Positions 17,903 to 28,822 of a DNA stretch of 64,000 nt are shown here, piece by piece (the stretch's first letter is position 1; each line of letters opens with the position of its first letter). A program made the translations under genes and the position numbers. Below the pieces are notes generated by a model. The model saw only the letters and a program-made list of their open reading frames with translations. It did no database searches and was not told where the DNA came from. The stretch is from assembly GCA_018136815.1 (NCBI GenBank), contig CM030935.1, forward strand, positions 6,653,092 through 6,717,091. Direction: 5' to 3'. Source of the DNA: Isochrysis galbana. Taxonomy: Eukaryota > Haptophyta > Isochrysidales > Isochrysidaceae.

Positions 17903-18978
17903 CTGCGCAAGATGTGGTGGGAGGGAGAGCATGAGCATGGTTGAGAAGCGTGAATGCGCGTGAATGCATGCAGGCGTGGAGCGGGCAAACTGGAGGCTGG
18001 GACGGGGGCGGGAAAGGCGCACCACTTGGCGGCGGCATGGGGGCGGCCTTGTCTCTCTTCCCAAGGCGTACGCACGTATGCAGTGTGGCGTTATGATAAT
18101 GAAATGAGTTGTTACTATGAGAAACGGGTGCATGTACAATACGAGTATGAATAACTGTGCCTCCCCCCGCTCCCCCCCCCCTCCCCCCCTGGGGGCCTTC
18201 AACACAGCCCGGCAGCCCGGGAGTAACGGACAATAGAGTTTTGTTTTTGGGGGTCGCCACCTCAACACAGCCCAAATATCCCAGGCATATCCCAAAGATA
18301 TCCATTTCCGGCAAAGTTGCCCAAATATCCAAATGGATATGCGGGATATCCTGATCCTGGCCTGGGCCTAATCATTTTCCGAATGTGTTTGTTGCTCGGG
18401 GCGTGCTGCCCCATGTTCTCGCGTTGTTTTTTTAGCCTTTGGAAGAAGCCGACCTTCGCCGTTACTAATAGGTGGTATCTCGTAAGGATAGTTTTTAAGA
18501 TTTGCCTAACGGCCCGCTTGTGTGTCAATCTCCACCATCAACTCATGATGACACGAGATGGACGACAGCCCTACTTCACATGTATGGAGGCGGTCCACAT
18601 GTGGCATGTGGTACACAATTGTTGAAGATTGCATACACAATGTCGTCGCAGAGCATGACCTGCAGAGTACCCTTTCCCTCTTGGCCGACAAGACGTGCTT
18701 TGAGGATTCCGTACCACCATTGCTGCTCCCACATACTGATCCCATCCCCAATTGGAGGGATGAGTTGAGAGAGCTCGAATCTTCTCTCTGCTCTGAGGCA
18801 CCACCATTGTCGACACATCCTCCAGCTTCTCTTGCTCCTTCTCTTCCGGCTGCTTCACCTGCTGTTCCTCCTTCTCCTCCTCTTCCAGCTCCTTCATCTC
18901 TTGTTCCTTTGGCACGGCGTTGTCCATTGACAGTGGGATGATGTCCATCAGCGGCCCTGATGGCCACCGATTTGCGAT

Positions 18979-19275
18979 TTGGTGCAGAGTGTGCCATCCA
19001 TCATCAAGCTTGAGGCAGAACGTTCAGCACCACCGGTGCTCAAGCTAACGTTTGATAGTTTGCCCCTTGTCAATGGCCAGTTGGTTTGCGCCATGCACAC
19101 CATGTTGTTCGACTTGAACGTGATGATCCAGTCGGTCGAATTGGAGCGTTCGGTACCTTTGTGGGCTGAGGTGTATGCGGGCAAGTGCGTGGATGGAGTG
19201 TTTGTGCCCATCGAGGGTGCCCTCAAGTCACGTGCGAAAGCAAGCAGGCAGTCCGCACTAATGCATGAGCCATGA
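18979..19275 (+). CDS. unknown ORF, protein-like composition
   Basis: Reads VLKLTFDSLPLVNGQLVCAM, then DLNVMIQSVELERSVPLWAE and VFVPIEGALKSRAK before a stop. Balanced composition unlike the low-complexity frames around it. Begins and ends abruptly, so perhaps an exon or decayed transposon fragment. A minus-strand frame at 18571-18948 (Glu/Lys coiled coil) is an alternative reading of the neighbouring DNA. No family recognised. Confidence 0.3.
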   Translation: MVQSVPSIIKLEAERSAPPVLKLTFDSLPLVNGQLVCAMHTMLFDLNVMIQSVELERSVPLWAEVYAGKCVDGVFVPIEGALKSRAKASRQSALMHEP

Positions 19276-19289
19276 GCACAACAGTTTTC

Positions 19290-19940
19290 GTGTTTTCGTT
19301 GCGTTTTGGGCGTGCGCAGTGAGGGGAGATATGGACTTCTTTTTATACAATCAATTCCCTGTTTTATGAATTGCAATAAAGCTGTCACTCGACGAAACGA
19401 TATGTTTTTGATAGTGACGCCAAGTATTCAGTTTTACGCCTATGTGTTCGCGTAAAACGGGGACAGATTGTCTGCAACGAGCATGGAAAAAGCCCGCAGA
19501 AATGAGAGCGAGAAGTCCGTCGGGGAAAAAACTCTCGGCTTACGACTAACCGGCTGGACCGCCCGCCATTCTCGGTTGCCCCCCCCCCCCCCCTCGTTGC
19601 CACTGTGCTCTCAGCGAGTGTGCCCCTCTGAGGCAGCCATAGCTGCGGATAGCTAAGCCACAATTTGCAATGTCTTGGCCGATTTGGGGGATGAATCTCT
19701 GTTGTGGGCACTCCCGCCCACGATATGATGAGTGTGCCGACCCCCGACCGATGCGCCGTGCGTTGATGGCCTAGAGGTCCGTATGCTCTTCCCGGCAGAC
19801 TAGGCCAAATTAGCTCGGTGATGGCACCTAGAAAGCAGAGGGCGTAAAGCGGCGAGGCTGACGAGGGCGGTAGGAAGGAGGGAAGGAGAGGATGGGGAGG
19901 GTTATTGGGGGCGACGCGGCATCGGCGCGGCGGTGGCCGG
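19290..19940. other. intergenic, no supported gene
   Basis: Contains a C run (19580-19594). No convincing frame. Confidence 0.45.
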
Positions 19941-19949
19941 ACGCGCAAA

Positions 19950-20218
19950 TCGTCCTTGACATTGACGTCAACGCCCTTCTCGATGAAGCGCTCGGCCGCA
20001 GCGGGCCCATAGAACACCGCCGCAAGGTGCAGTGGCTTTGCCCTTTGCACGGCGGCGGAGATTGGCGCATCGGCGGGGGGCGCGGAAGCAGTGGTGGGTC
20101 GAAGGCACGACGGCGTGCGCGTGCGGGTGGATGAGACGGATGGGGCCTCATTACCTCTTCGATCCCCATCTATCCATGCCTCCTTAGCCAGCGTTACTGC
20201 CGTGCATTGCCGCTGCAT
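19950..20218 (-). CDS. ankyrin-repeat fragment or downstream exon
   Basis: From the ATG at 20218 (MQRQCTAVTLAKEAWIDGD) the frame runs through a Thr/Pro-rich spacer into one ankyrin unit: AKPLHLAAVFYGPAAAERFI then EKGVDVNVKDD. After that it dissolves into Arg/Pro sequence, so a splice donor is likely near 19950. The ATG is only 21 bp downstream of the stop of the large gene at 20240-22156 on the same strand; a donor-like GTATGAG overlaps that stop, so the ankyrin unit may be a later exon of the same gene. Confidence 0.4.
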
Positions 20219-20239
20219 TGCCGCAATGTACAAGCGCAC

Positions 20240-22156
20240 TCATACGTGCCCGGCTGCCAGGGTGAGCGGGTTTGCGGTGAGCGTCAATGCCTCCTCGAAG
20301 GCGCCACCGGAGTAGTTGACCTGCGACACGAGGTCGCCGCTTTCCGAAAAGAAGGCATTGTGATAGGCGAAACTTTCAGAGCCAGGAAAGACCCATGCTT
20401 GAGAGGCGTTGATCTTGCACTTGACAGCATCCCCAAACCCGTCGAGCACGGAGTCCATCTTCGCCCCGAAACGGGCCTGATACTCAGCTACCGCACTCCG
20501 TGTCTTATCAAATATGTCTCGGCTCGCATCCTCTTCCCACTGCAGATCGCGGCTGTTGTCCTCCACATTCGTGGCCACGCTGAGCTGCAGCTCGCCGAAG
20601 CTCGAGACGGCGATACCGAACGTGCACTTGTACGTCTTATCATAGTAAGTCATCGACTTAAGGATGTCGTTGTTCCCCCAAAAATTGCTGTGCGTGATTG
20701 AGAGCCAATTGTATGTGCGCACCGACACGACGAACTGGGATCCGGGGAACGAGAGCTGCACGTTGGCCTCCGCGTGGGACTCAATGGACGCCGTCGTCGT
20801 CGCCAGGCCCTTGGAATCCTGCGCTTGGCCTCGCGACAAGAAGCTCAAGACGAGTGAGCTCGGGGTGGGTGTGGTGATGAAGACGGAAGGATCGGCCGAA
20901 GGGCAAAAGTCGAAGTACACTTCCGAGGTGTCTGAGGTCTCGACTACTCGCACAGAGGAGCCAAGGCAAAAGCTCTTGGCTTGCTCGTTGAGCACCCGTT
21001 GCAGATAGCCGATGAAGGCGGTACGCCGGGTAGAGACGACTCCGGCTATGGAGCCGACATCGCCAGGCTGGACCCAGTTCCAGGGAAAAGCCACCGGCGC
21101 CGGACCAGAGGAGGGGCCCTCGGCCGAAGTGGCTAGATAAGTAAGGCACGCCGCCTGATTCGTCCAGTCGGCTCGACCGTTGACGATGAATGGTTCGGTG
21201 GAGACGGTGAGCGCCGTCAATGCCATTGTGGCAGGTGGTGAGGTCGTGGACGTGAACTGATACGAAAGGCAAGGCTCGCCCTTTACGAGGAGGTGCTGCG
21301 CATAGGCGCTAGTGATGATGTTGCACATCTTCTCGTACAAGACACGGAACTCACTCACGTCAGACAAGCCGGAGATCACCGGTGGAGCATACCACTGGGC
21401 AGTCTCCAGATCAAGCAACAGCTTGCGGAGGGAGAATGCGTCGGAGCCCATTGCGTCGCGCAGCCCATCGCTCCGAAGCTTTACCGCGTCTGGGAGGGTC
21501 AGATCAGTCTGCGCATCTGTGGCTCGATCGACGACGCTGACAGAGGCCTTAAACACCCACGGACTGGACTGCTGCGACTTGCTGAGGAAGCGCGCCTGTT
21601 CAGGTCCGGAGACGATGAGGCCACACATGGAGACCTCTGCGGCGACGAAAGCGAGGTCGAGGGTGCGCGACTTGAATTCCTTCAGAAGGACGATAGGAGG
21701 CAGCACTGGATGCGCCGGGTCAAGCCTAGGCACGCCGCCCTTGAATTTGAGCGCAGCCACGAATCTCACCTTGTCGAGTGCAGCAACACCTCCATCTGCA
21801 TACGTCGAGCCATCAGCGATGGTGAAAGGGTCGACCCCAGCCGTATCCTTCAGCTCGCTGTATTCCATCTCAACGAGCTGCCCCGTACTGCTCAGGACGA
21901 AGCATAGATCCAGCTGGAAGTCTCTCCCGTTCTTCTTAAAAAAGTTCCACATGGCAGCACCCAGCGCTGCCTGAGAGACGGCAACCACACAATCGAGTGG
22001 TGGTGTCCCATCGAAAGAAGAGAGGTCACTTGCCTGCCCGCTCGTTTGATTGGCAGAGAGCTCACTTGCCTGCCCGCTCGTTCGATTGGCACTGACAAGT
22101 CCGGCGGCTCGAGTGTCCTGCGTCGCCCTCTGGGGCTTGGCACATGCCGTGCCCAT
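20240..22156 (-). CDS. large conserved protein with N-terminal acylation-type motif (cassette protein A)
   Basis: 638 codons from the first in-frame ATG. The N-terminus MGTACAKPQ fits an N-myristoylation site (Gly2) with a nearby Cys for palmitoylation, suggesting attachment to a membrane from the cytosolic side. Two near-identical 12-residue repeats (SANQTSGQASDLS type) follow. The bulk is mixed alpha/beta: AVSQAALGAAMWNFFKKNG, a central FSLRKLLLDLETAQW segment, and a C-terminal domain with FPGSESFAYHNAFFSESGDL and VNYSGG. From memory this resembles a family of large uncharacterised proteins seen mainly in filamentous fungi and some bacteria; I could not check this. Possible introns are not obvious. 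The stop overlaps a donor-like GTATGAG, so the true end may lie further on. Confidence 0.7.
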   Translation of the reverse strand: MGTACAKPQRATQDTRAAGLVSANRTSGQASELSANQTSGQASDLSSFDGTPPLDCVVAVSQAALGAAMWNFFKKNGRDFQLDLCFVLSSTGQLVEMEYSELKDTAGVDPFTIADGSTYADGGVAALDKVRFVAALKFKGGVPRLDPAHPVLPPIVLLKEFKSRTLDLAFVAAEVSMCGLIVSGPEQARFLSKSQQSSPWVFKASVSVVDRATDAQTDLTLPDAVKLRSDGLRDAMGSDAFSLRKLLLDLETAQWYAPPVISGLSDVSEFRVLYEKMCNIITSAYAQHLLVKGEPCLSYQFTSTTSPPATMALTALTVSTEPFIVNGRADWTNQAACLTYLATSAEGPSSGPAPVAFPWNWVQPGDVGSIAGVVSTRRTAFIGYLQRVLNEQAKSFCLGSSVRVVETSDTSEVYFDFCPSADPSVFITTPTPSSLVLSFLSRGQAQDSKGLATTTASIESHAEANVQLSFPGSQFVVSVRTYNWLSITHSNFWGNNDILKSMTYYDKTYKCTFGIAVSSFGELQLSVATNVEDNSRDLQWEEDASRDIFDKTRSAVAEYQARFGAKMDSVLDGFGDAVKCKINASQAWVFPGSESFAYHNAFFSESGDLVSQVNYSGGAFEEALTLTANPLTLAAGHV

Positions 22157-22159
22157 GTG

Positions 22160-22833
22160 CCGAGAGCGAGGAGACTCCCCTTCCCTACTCGTGGAGAGTC
22201 GTTTGCGGCCCGCAGCCCGAGCACTCAAGCGCCGACGGAGCTACAGCACGCCTAGTTTACATCGGGGCACACCCTACTCTAGAGTAGAGTAGAGGTAGGA
22301 GAAATTAAGGTGGTAGTCCGGTGGCGGGGCCGGGGGGGGGGGGGGGAGCGGGTGGGTGTGGGTGCAATTCTAATTGTGAGCGCGTACCTTACACGAATTC
22401 ATGCCTACAGCCTTCAGATGGGCAGGAATACAACAAAGCGTCGGCCCACAAGCTATATCTGAGCCTAAGGGAGGGTGTGTGTGTGGTGTTTGGTGGGGTT
22501 TACCTGCTTCCAGGGGGAGTTGGAAGCTGTCTCCGAATTACAGGGGTGTCAGCCGAAAGAAAAAACCAGACGCGATGGTTCGGTTTCTTAGATTCCCAGG
22601 CGTGCAATTACAATTGCAGTTTGCTTCAAATTTTTTTTACATGTACACGCGCAACACAGAAGACATTTTAAGGGGTCAAGTGCGCCGTCGACCGTGGGTG
22701 GATGGTTGGAGGCGGACATTGATTAAAGCGATGCTAGGATGGATGGCAACACAGATGAAGAATGACGACGGTGAGCCGCACGAGACGCCGCAGAGCGACG
22801 TGTGCAGCAAAGGCAGAGATGTGATACTCGTCA
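22160..22833. other. intergenic between cassette genes
   Basis: Contains a G run (22331-22346). No coding frame supported. Confidence 0.4.
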
Positions 22834-23556
22834 TTAAAGCATTTGCCGGCAGGTCCCGTGGTGGCAGGAATATAAATGGCCTGGGCAACAATGAGTGCGT
22901 GAATCGCACGCTCCACCTTGTACGCTACAAGGCGGAGAGGGCGGCGGCGAGGGCGATTGATCGAAGCAATAATGTGCAGAGTACTTCTCACATTTTGGTC
23001 TGCATGCGATGCCCTGAGGACATTCGCATTGAGGTGGAAGATCGTACCGCAGACGTGGGCAGCACGTGTCGCACGAGGCCGGGAGCGTGTCATGCCAGTA
23101 GCAGCCGGTAGACGGCGTGCCGACGGCCTCGCCGCAAGTGTCCACGGGTGGCTGACAGGTCACACAAGAACTGCAGTCCTCATCTGATCCACAAAAAGAG
23201 CAGGTGCACGGCATGCCACTTCCCGTCTTGCCCGTTGTGCAGTAGCACAGGTCCGCATCGTCCACGACTGAATAGCAGTTCTGACAAACAGGAGAATAGC
23301 GCGAGCACCAATGGGTATGTGCATTGCACTCGTTGTTGGCAGGCGGCGCAGTCGGGTCCGAACATGTCAAGGAGTCATCATTGCACACGTGGCACTTGCA
23401 ACGGACGCCAAGCCTTGTCGTCAGTGAAGTGCAGTCGCACGTCAAGTCTTCTGAATCCACATCAGACGCCACAGAGTCATAGCCAGCAAACAGGCTCGAG
23501 AACGCCAACGTCATGGGCGTGGCGACCACCAAGCCAACGAGCGAGGCCAACCGCAT
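22834..23556 (-). CDS. secreted cysteine-rich protein with knottin-like C-terminus
   Basis: 240 residues from ATG 23556. A signal peptide (MRLASLVGLVVATPMTLAFS) is followed by clusters of Cys pairs (DLTCDCTSL, GVRCKCHVC, CQNCYSV, CYCTTG, CTCSFCG, SSCVTC, CDTCC, CECPQG), a short Pro/Ser linker (SPSPPPSPPC) and a final module with spacing C-x6-C-x5-CC-x6-C-x4-C (CSVQGGACDSRTHCC...), typical of inhibitor-cystine-knot folds. More than 35 Cys in total implies an extensively disulphide-bonded extracellular protein. Function unknown; knottin folds occur in protease inhibitors, lectin-like and defence peptides. It sits between the two large cassette genes and shares a 532-bp divergent intergenic region with the gene at 24089. 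Confidence 0.7.
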   Translation of the reverse strand: MRLASLVGLVVATPMTLAFSSLFAGYDSVASDVDSEDLTCDCTSLTTRLGVRCKCHVCNDDSLTCSDPTAPPANNECNAHTHWCSRYSPVCQNCYSVVDDADLCYCTTGKTGSGMPCTCSFCGSDEDCSSCVTCQPPVDTCGEAVGTPSTGCYWHDTLPASCDTCCPRLRYDLPPQCECPQGIACRPKCEKYSAHYCFDQSPSPPPSPPCSVQGGACDSRTHCCPGHLYSCHHGTCRQML

Positions 23557-24088
23557 CGAGGTTTCCGAGTCCGCCTCCCCCTCCCCAGTGAGTGTCCCAT
23601 ACTCTCTAGGCTATCTTTAAAAGAGAGTTCGACCGACGGGGCCAGAGTTGCTTCTCGTTGGGTGCGGTGAAACCTTTTGCTAGAACGAGAGGTGTGGGAC
23701 CGCGTAGCCCTCGACGGCCCCCGCGATGAGGAGGGGGGCGGTGCTGTGCGCGGTGGTCGTCGTTGGTGGGGTGCATAGGTACATGTAGGCTCGTGGCTAC
23801 CATAGCTCTAGGTACATACCCCTAGAATATATGGAAGATGCTCTACAGATCCACACTTCTCATCGGCGGGCGGTCCCAGCGGGTTCCCTTGGGACTTAGG
23901 AAGAAGGGGGCCTGTATTGGGCGTTCTTGTTCCTATTTTCGTGGGCGTAACAGACGGGGAGAGCGCCCGTCTCTTTTTCTCTCGTGGCCGCCGCGGAGAA
24001 TCTCCGTCGGCGGATTGTTTCATCACGGGATTGAAACTGAGGCGTATCGTACCACCCACCCTCGAGCGCCGCGCCATAACCCTGGGCC

Positions 24089-27000
24089 ATGGGGTGCTGC
24101 CAGAGCAGAGAGATTCGCTTGGACAGGGACGAGGCGTCGCCAACAAGCTATTCCATCACTCTGAGCGCCGAGCTCATGACGAACTACCACCAGCATAGCA
24201 TCATGCAACCGCAGAAGGAATTTGCCGCTGTGCAGAGCGACACGGGCAACTCCCTCCTCTTCTCAGTTAGCCCGGAGGGCGAGCTGAATGCCGCTGTCGA
24301 GGAAACTGGCGTATCCAGCCACGGCTGGGCTGTGCACAGCCTGAGCAACAGCGTCATCGCGCAGGATTTCGGCGGCGAGGCTTCTGTTGGAACGTTCGCG
24401 GTCTCGCAGCGCCAGGGCGATGCATTGCGCGAGGTGCATGTCGCCATGTCAGTCGAGGCAGCAGGGCAATCCACGCTGTACCTGAGCCTGAACAATTCGA
24501 GCTCAGACATGGCCTGGACTGAGAACATGACCTGGACGAAAGCGCCGTTCAATGGTACCGACAGTGCAGGGTCGCCCATTGCTGCACCCTCGCCACTGAG
24601 AGTGAACAAGATCATGCTCGGGCAGGCACGCAGCGGCGAGTACATCATGGTCGATGTCGAGAGGCAACAACCTAATGCGACGTCACTCGTGGATCGCTAC
24701 TGGATCGACGTGTCAGACCGTTCAACGCCCGTCTGGAGACGTGCCCCGCTCGATGCAGATATCCAGGTTGGGACCTACCAATCAGCCATCGGCCGGGCGA
24801 GCGGTGAGACCGTCGACGGAGTCTACACCATCGGCAGAGTCGATGACGCCACACAGATCAGCTACGTGCCCCTCTACAACGACTTCGACCCCCGCACTCC
24901 CCCAACGGTCAATAGGCTTCAGCTTCCCGACGTCGACGCCGTACCCACTGCTCTGGCGGTGGCGCGCTCCATCGATGGGGATGTGGACGCCGATGTCTCC
25001 GACCTGTACGTTGCGGCGTCTGGTGGATTGTACCTGTTCACCGCCGACAATCAGGACGATACGGCCACAGCCGTCAAGATCGCCACGTCAAAAATGCTCG
25101 GCGGTGTTCGTGAGCTGCATGCCGCCGAGGAAGCCGACGGCGAGGGCGTCAGCCTAGTTACGGTGTGGGGGCTGAACTCTAGCGGCGAGGTTTTCTACCT
25201 CACTTGCCCAAAGCTGGACATCTCGAGAACCGGTGAAGCGTCAATGTGGTACCTCCCGCCCGGGCCCATCCTGGCCGGAGTCGACGCGATCGCGCCGTAT
25301 GTCAATCGGAGATTCGCGGCAAACACTTTCTTCGCACACTCAGGGCTGGGGCTCAACAAGCACACGCAGACTCCGGCCACCACGATGTGGACTCGAAAGC
25401 CGATCACACTGCCTCCGTCTAGCCTCACGCAGGACGCATCCGAGTTCCACAGCTTCACCACAGAGATCAAGCTGACCGAGACCGGCACCGGCTTCACCGC
25501 TGCACAAGGCACAGAGGTGCTCGTGACCAGTTCGACTGTCACGGCGGTGACGATCAACAACGTCTACCATCCGGTTGGCCCCAACTACCCAGTGCGCGTC
25601 CCCGTCGACGGGACGGGAACCGTGACCATCATTGAGCTGACGCACGAGCTGGTGGCCACCCACTTCCATGTGGAACTGGCACCAGCGGCGGGCGTGCTGT
25701 CGGCGGCGGGCCAGGAAGGCGGCGTCGTGGCCAACCCAATGGCCCATGCGTTCGACCGCAACAGCAGTCTGACGACCGCGGACAGCCTCCGCAAAGCAAC
25801 GATTACCCAGGACGACGGGACCAAGGTGCCCTTCCTTCCGGATGAGACCACGGACGAGACTCTCGATCAGATGGCCGAGATGAATCGGTCGTTGGCCAAG
25901 GCGCAGGACCATCTCGTCCTGCAGGGGAGAGCGCTGCACCTCTGCAGGAGTCCGCCGCCGCGGCCGGTGGGTGGCATCGGCACCTTTTTCCATCACATCG
26001 GCGACCTCTTGAGCGCCTTGGAATCGGGCGCCGAGCACTTCGTTGGCGCCGTATGCAGCGTGGTGTGGGACGTTGCGACGGCTGTATATCACTTCGTCGC
26101 ACAGGTGGGCGAATTGTACTACAAGGCCGTCCTTGACACCGTTGAGGCTCTCGGAGCGGCCATAAAATGGGTTTACAACGTGGTCAAGGTCGCCATCGAA
26201 ACGGTCATCGCATTTCTCAAGTTCATCTTCGAGTACGATGATATTGTCCGCTCATACAAGGTACTCCGCCACTGCCTCGACCTGTGCGTCGACGATACGG
26301 CACGCTTCTTCGAGAACAACCTGGAACAATTGAAGGGCTCGGTGGCGTCCATGTTCGACTCGTTCGAGTCCGAAATAGGTAAGGTTGCCGGTCTGGACGG
26401 CTTCAACGTGACGACGGCGGATGCGAGCAACATGGGCGGCGGCGGAGTCTCGGAAGCGGCGAGTAATGTCGCGATGCACCACCTCAAGAACAATGCGCGC
26501 AACGCGTCGGGCGGTGCTGCCGACAGCAAGCTCTTCTCGGACAGTCCGGGGGACGACACAGGCTTCGACGCGGCGCTCGACGCCTTCAAAGACCTGGTGA
26601 GCTCCGAGGTGGGGACGATTGAATCTGCATACGATAGTCTCAAGAAAAACGTCATCGATCAGTTCCGGACGCTCTCTTTCCAGCAAATTGTGGACAGGCT
26701 GCTCGGCATCATCGGCATCGCCCTTGTGGACTCCTACAAGAATATGGCGATGGCGATGTTCGACCTCGTCGTAGCAGGGATCAAAGCATTGCGCGAGCTC
26801 CTCTCGGGGTCGTTGTACATTCCGGTCGTCTCGTGGCTCTTCAACAAGCTCACCGGCGGGGATGATCTAAGCATCACCGGCGTCATTGCCTTTGTCGCGG
26901 CCTTCCCAGTCACTATAGGTTTCAAGCTGGTCAAGCAGGAGGCGCCCTTCAAAGAAGATCAAAACGTAAATCGTATCCTGGCCTTCGGCTCGCTCGACGA

Positions 27001-27912
27001 ATTCAAGGACGCTTTCTCGCCACCCGCATTCAGCGCCAAGTACGCGCAAGGGACCTTGTTGGCACCAGCACGGCTAGTTGGAGGCGATGGCGGCAATGAT
27101 GCGGAGGCCATGGAACTATTCCTCCGCTTGGCTTCTGGCATCGGCACCGTTCTACGGATGGTCTTTGCATGGATCAAAGATTTCGACGATTTAAACCCCG
27201 ATTCTATTTTCGGGACCAAGTACGAGGTGGACTGCATGCGGTGGGTCTCCTCCTTACTCTCCTCGGCCACCTCATATTTCTCGGGGTACAACAAGAAGTG
27301 GTACAACGTTGCCAACAAAATACTCCTCTGTGAGTTCCCCTCCTGGCACATGCTCATGCCCCAGTCTCGCGGCGCGCTACCCCCCCCCCTCCCCCGGGCC
27401 TACGCGCACTCCGTGCTGCCTAGAGGTGGCGTTGTCCGACATGCGAGGTTGGCATGGATCCCCAGGCAGAATGCAGACGCTATACTTTGAAGCGCAGCTC
27501 CGCTCTGAGGGAGGCCATCTCACGAACCGAAATGTTGCCTGCCGTCGCAGATTTCGGCAAGATGCGGCAGTTCTTCCAGTTGAACGCAAAGTGGTTCGTA
27601 AAAGGAGGGCTGCCTGCAGCTGCCGCCAAGAAATCCCTCACGGCGATCAAGGTGGCGATGGGCTGGACCGGCACCGTCGAGAACCTGATGAAGGGAGTCC
27701 TCGACGTCGTGAGCTTCAATCACAGCACAGCTAGCAATCGGGGATTGCACATGGCCGGCAAGCTTTCGAACCACATCGGTGGGATCCTCAGCGGGCCCAA
27801 AGAATCCATCAAGGCCACCGGGTATGCGGGCGCAGAAGGTCTCGCGATTGCTTTGGCTGCCGAAACCCTACTCCGTGGTGTCTATGCCATAGTGATCATA
27901 GCGAGTGGGTGA
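24089..27912 (+). CDS. large conserved protein with propeller-like N-terminus, helical membrane-active-looking core (cassette protein B)
   Basis: Begins MGCCQSREIR, a strong dual-acylation motif (Gly2 myristoylation, Cys3/Cys4 palmitoylation). Residues about 25-450 are beta-rich with repeated short strands (SLLFSVSPEGELNAAV, YTIGRVDDATQISYVPLYND, VTVWGLNSSGEVFYLTCP), suggestive of a beta-propeller. Residues about 625-750 form amphipathic helices (GGIGTFFHHIGDLLSALESG, YHFVAQVGELYYKAV, WVYNVVKVAIETVIAFL), followed by FIFEYDDIVRSYKVLRHCLD. Later helices include PVVSWLFNKLTGGDDLSITG. The frame from 24089 runs on to 27490, but after NKILLC (27329) it becomes read-through: a GTGAGT donor lies there, and a matching downstream frame (LREAISRTEMLPAVADFGKM ... 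to a stop at 27912) is the evident last exon. I could not fix the acceptor. From memory the whole resembles large uncharacterised proteins of fungi and some bacteria. Confidence 0.7.
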
Positions 27913-28822
27913 GTAACTTGCGCGATGGCAATAAAAGGTTTTGCGCTCCTTTCGCACCTTTTCTTCAAACTCCGCTACCATCCGGTCGTCCGGGAAGAAA
28001 ATTGAAGCGCCACGCTACAGATTTGCCAGCACTAGAACACTAGCTTAGCCCAGCACCGTACTTCCCATGTAGGCTCAACTATCAGTAAAATTGATAGGGT
28101 CATGGGGGCCCCGTTCCCCCCTTCCTCCATCGCAGACACCCCCTGGTTTGGCCTGCACACTCAACCTCAGCTCCTGCCTGCTGGCAGGGGCTGAGTTGAC
28201 ATCACTCTGGCCCAGACCTTCACCGAGCGCGCGCCGCGCGCCGCATGCACTCGTCTGCACTGGCCCTCGCTTGTGTACTGACCCCCCCCTCTCCACCACT
28301 GAGCCACAGACCACCAGAGCCGACAGGATGGCACCCAGGACGGAGCAGGGCCAGGCAGCTTGACTAGCTCCGTGAGCAGGGCCACCTCTGCTGCCCCGGC
28401 AGCATCCGGGCCGTTCGTCGACAGGAAGTACCACACCCGTCCGGACGCGTGTGCCGAGGGTTCTTCGGGTCGAGGGCGAACCTTCGCCGTCTGAAGGAAA
28501 AAAAAAACCTTTTAATATTCTCGCCTCGCGCGCGGCACTGAGATCTATCTTCGTAGCCACGCTCCTTTCCACCTCGCTCCCCACTACCCGCCTTGCGGCT
28601 CCTCCCCTTGTGCTCTACTTAGGGGCTCAGGTTGTTGGGGGGAGTTGGGTTGGATCGGGTGCACTTGTCCCCAGCGAATGTTCTCGCCTTTCTCCTGTGT
28701 CACTGGATGGCCTGTTTATGTTTATTTCGGTCGTTTGGGCGTCTTGTCGTCCTTGAAGCTCGTTGTGTTGCGCGGTGTTTTAGCGCCTTCTGGTTGGGCT
28801 CGAGGCAGGCTGTAGGTGTGTC
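27913..28822. other. intergenic, no supported gene
   Basis: AATAAAAGG at about 27930 could serve as a polyadenylation signal for the cassette gene. The rest holds C-rich and palindromic words (CAGCTCCTGCCTGCTGGCAG) but no gene. Confidence 0.45.

Noticed and set aside
20241-21974. Open plus-strand frames opposite cassette protein A
   Set aside because: Shadow frames; composition is mirror-like and no domain is visible, whereas the minus frame is continuous for 638 codons.
22157-22228. Longer start for cassette protein A
   Set aside because: The upstream start would be TTG; the first ATG at 22156 gives a coherent acylation motif.
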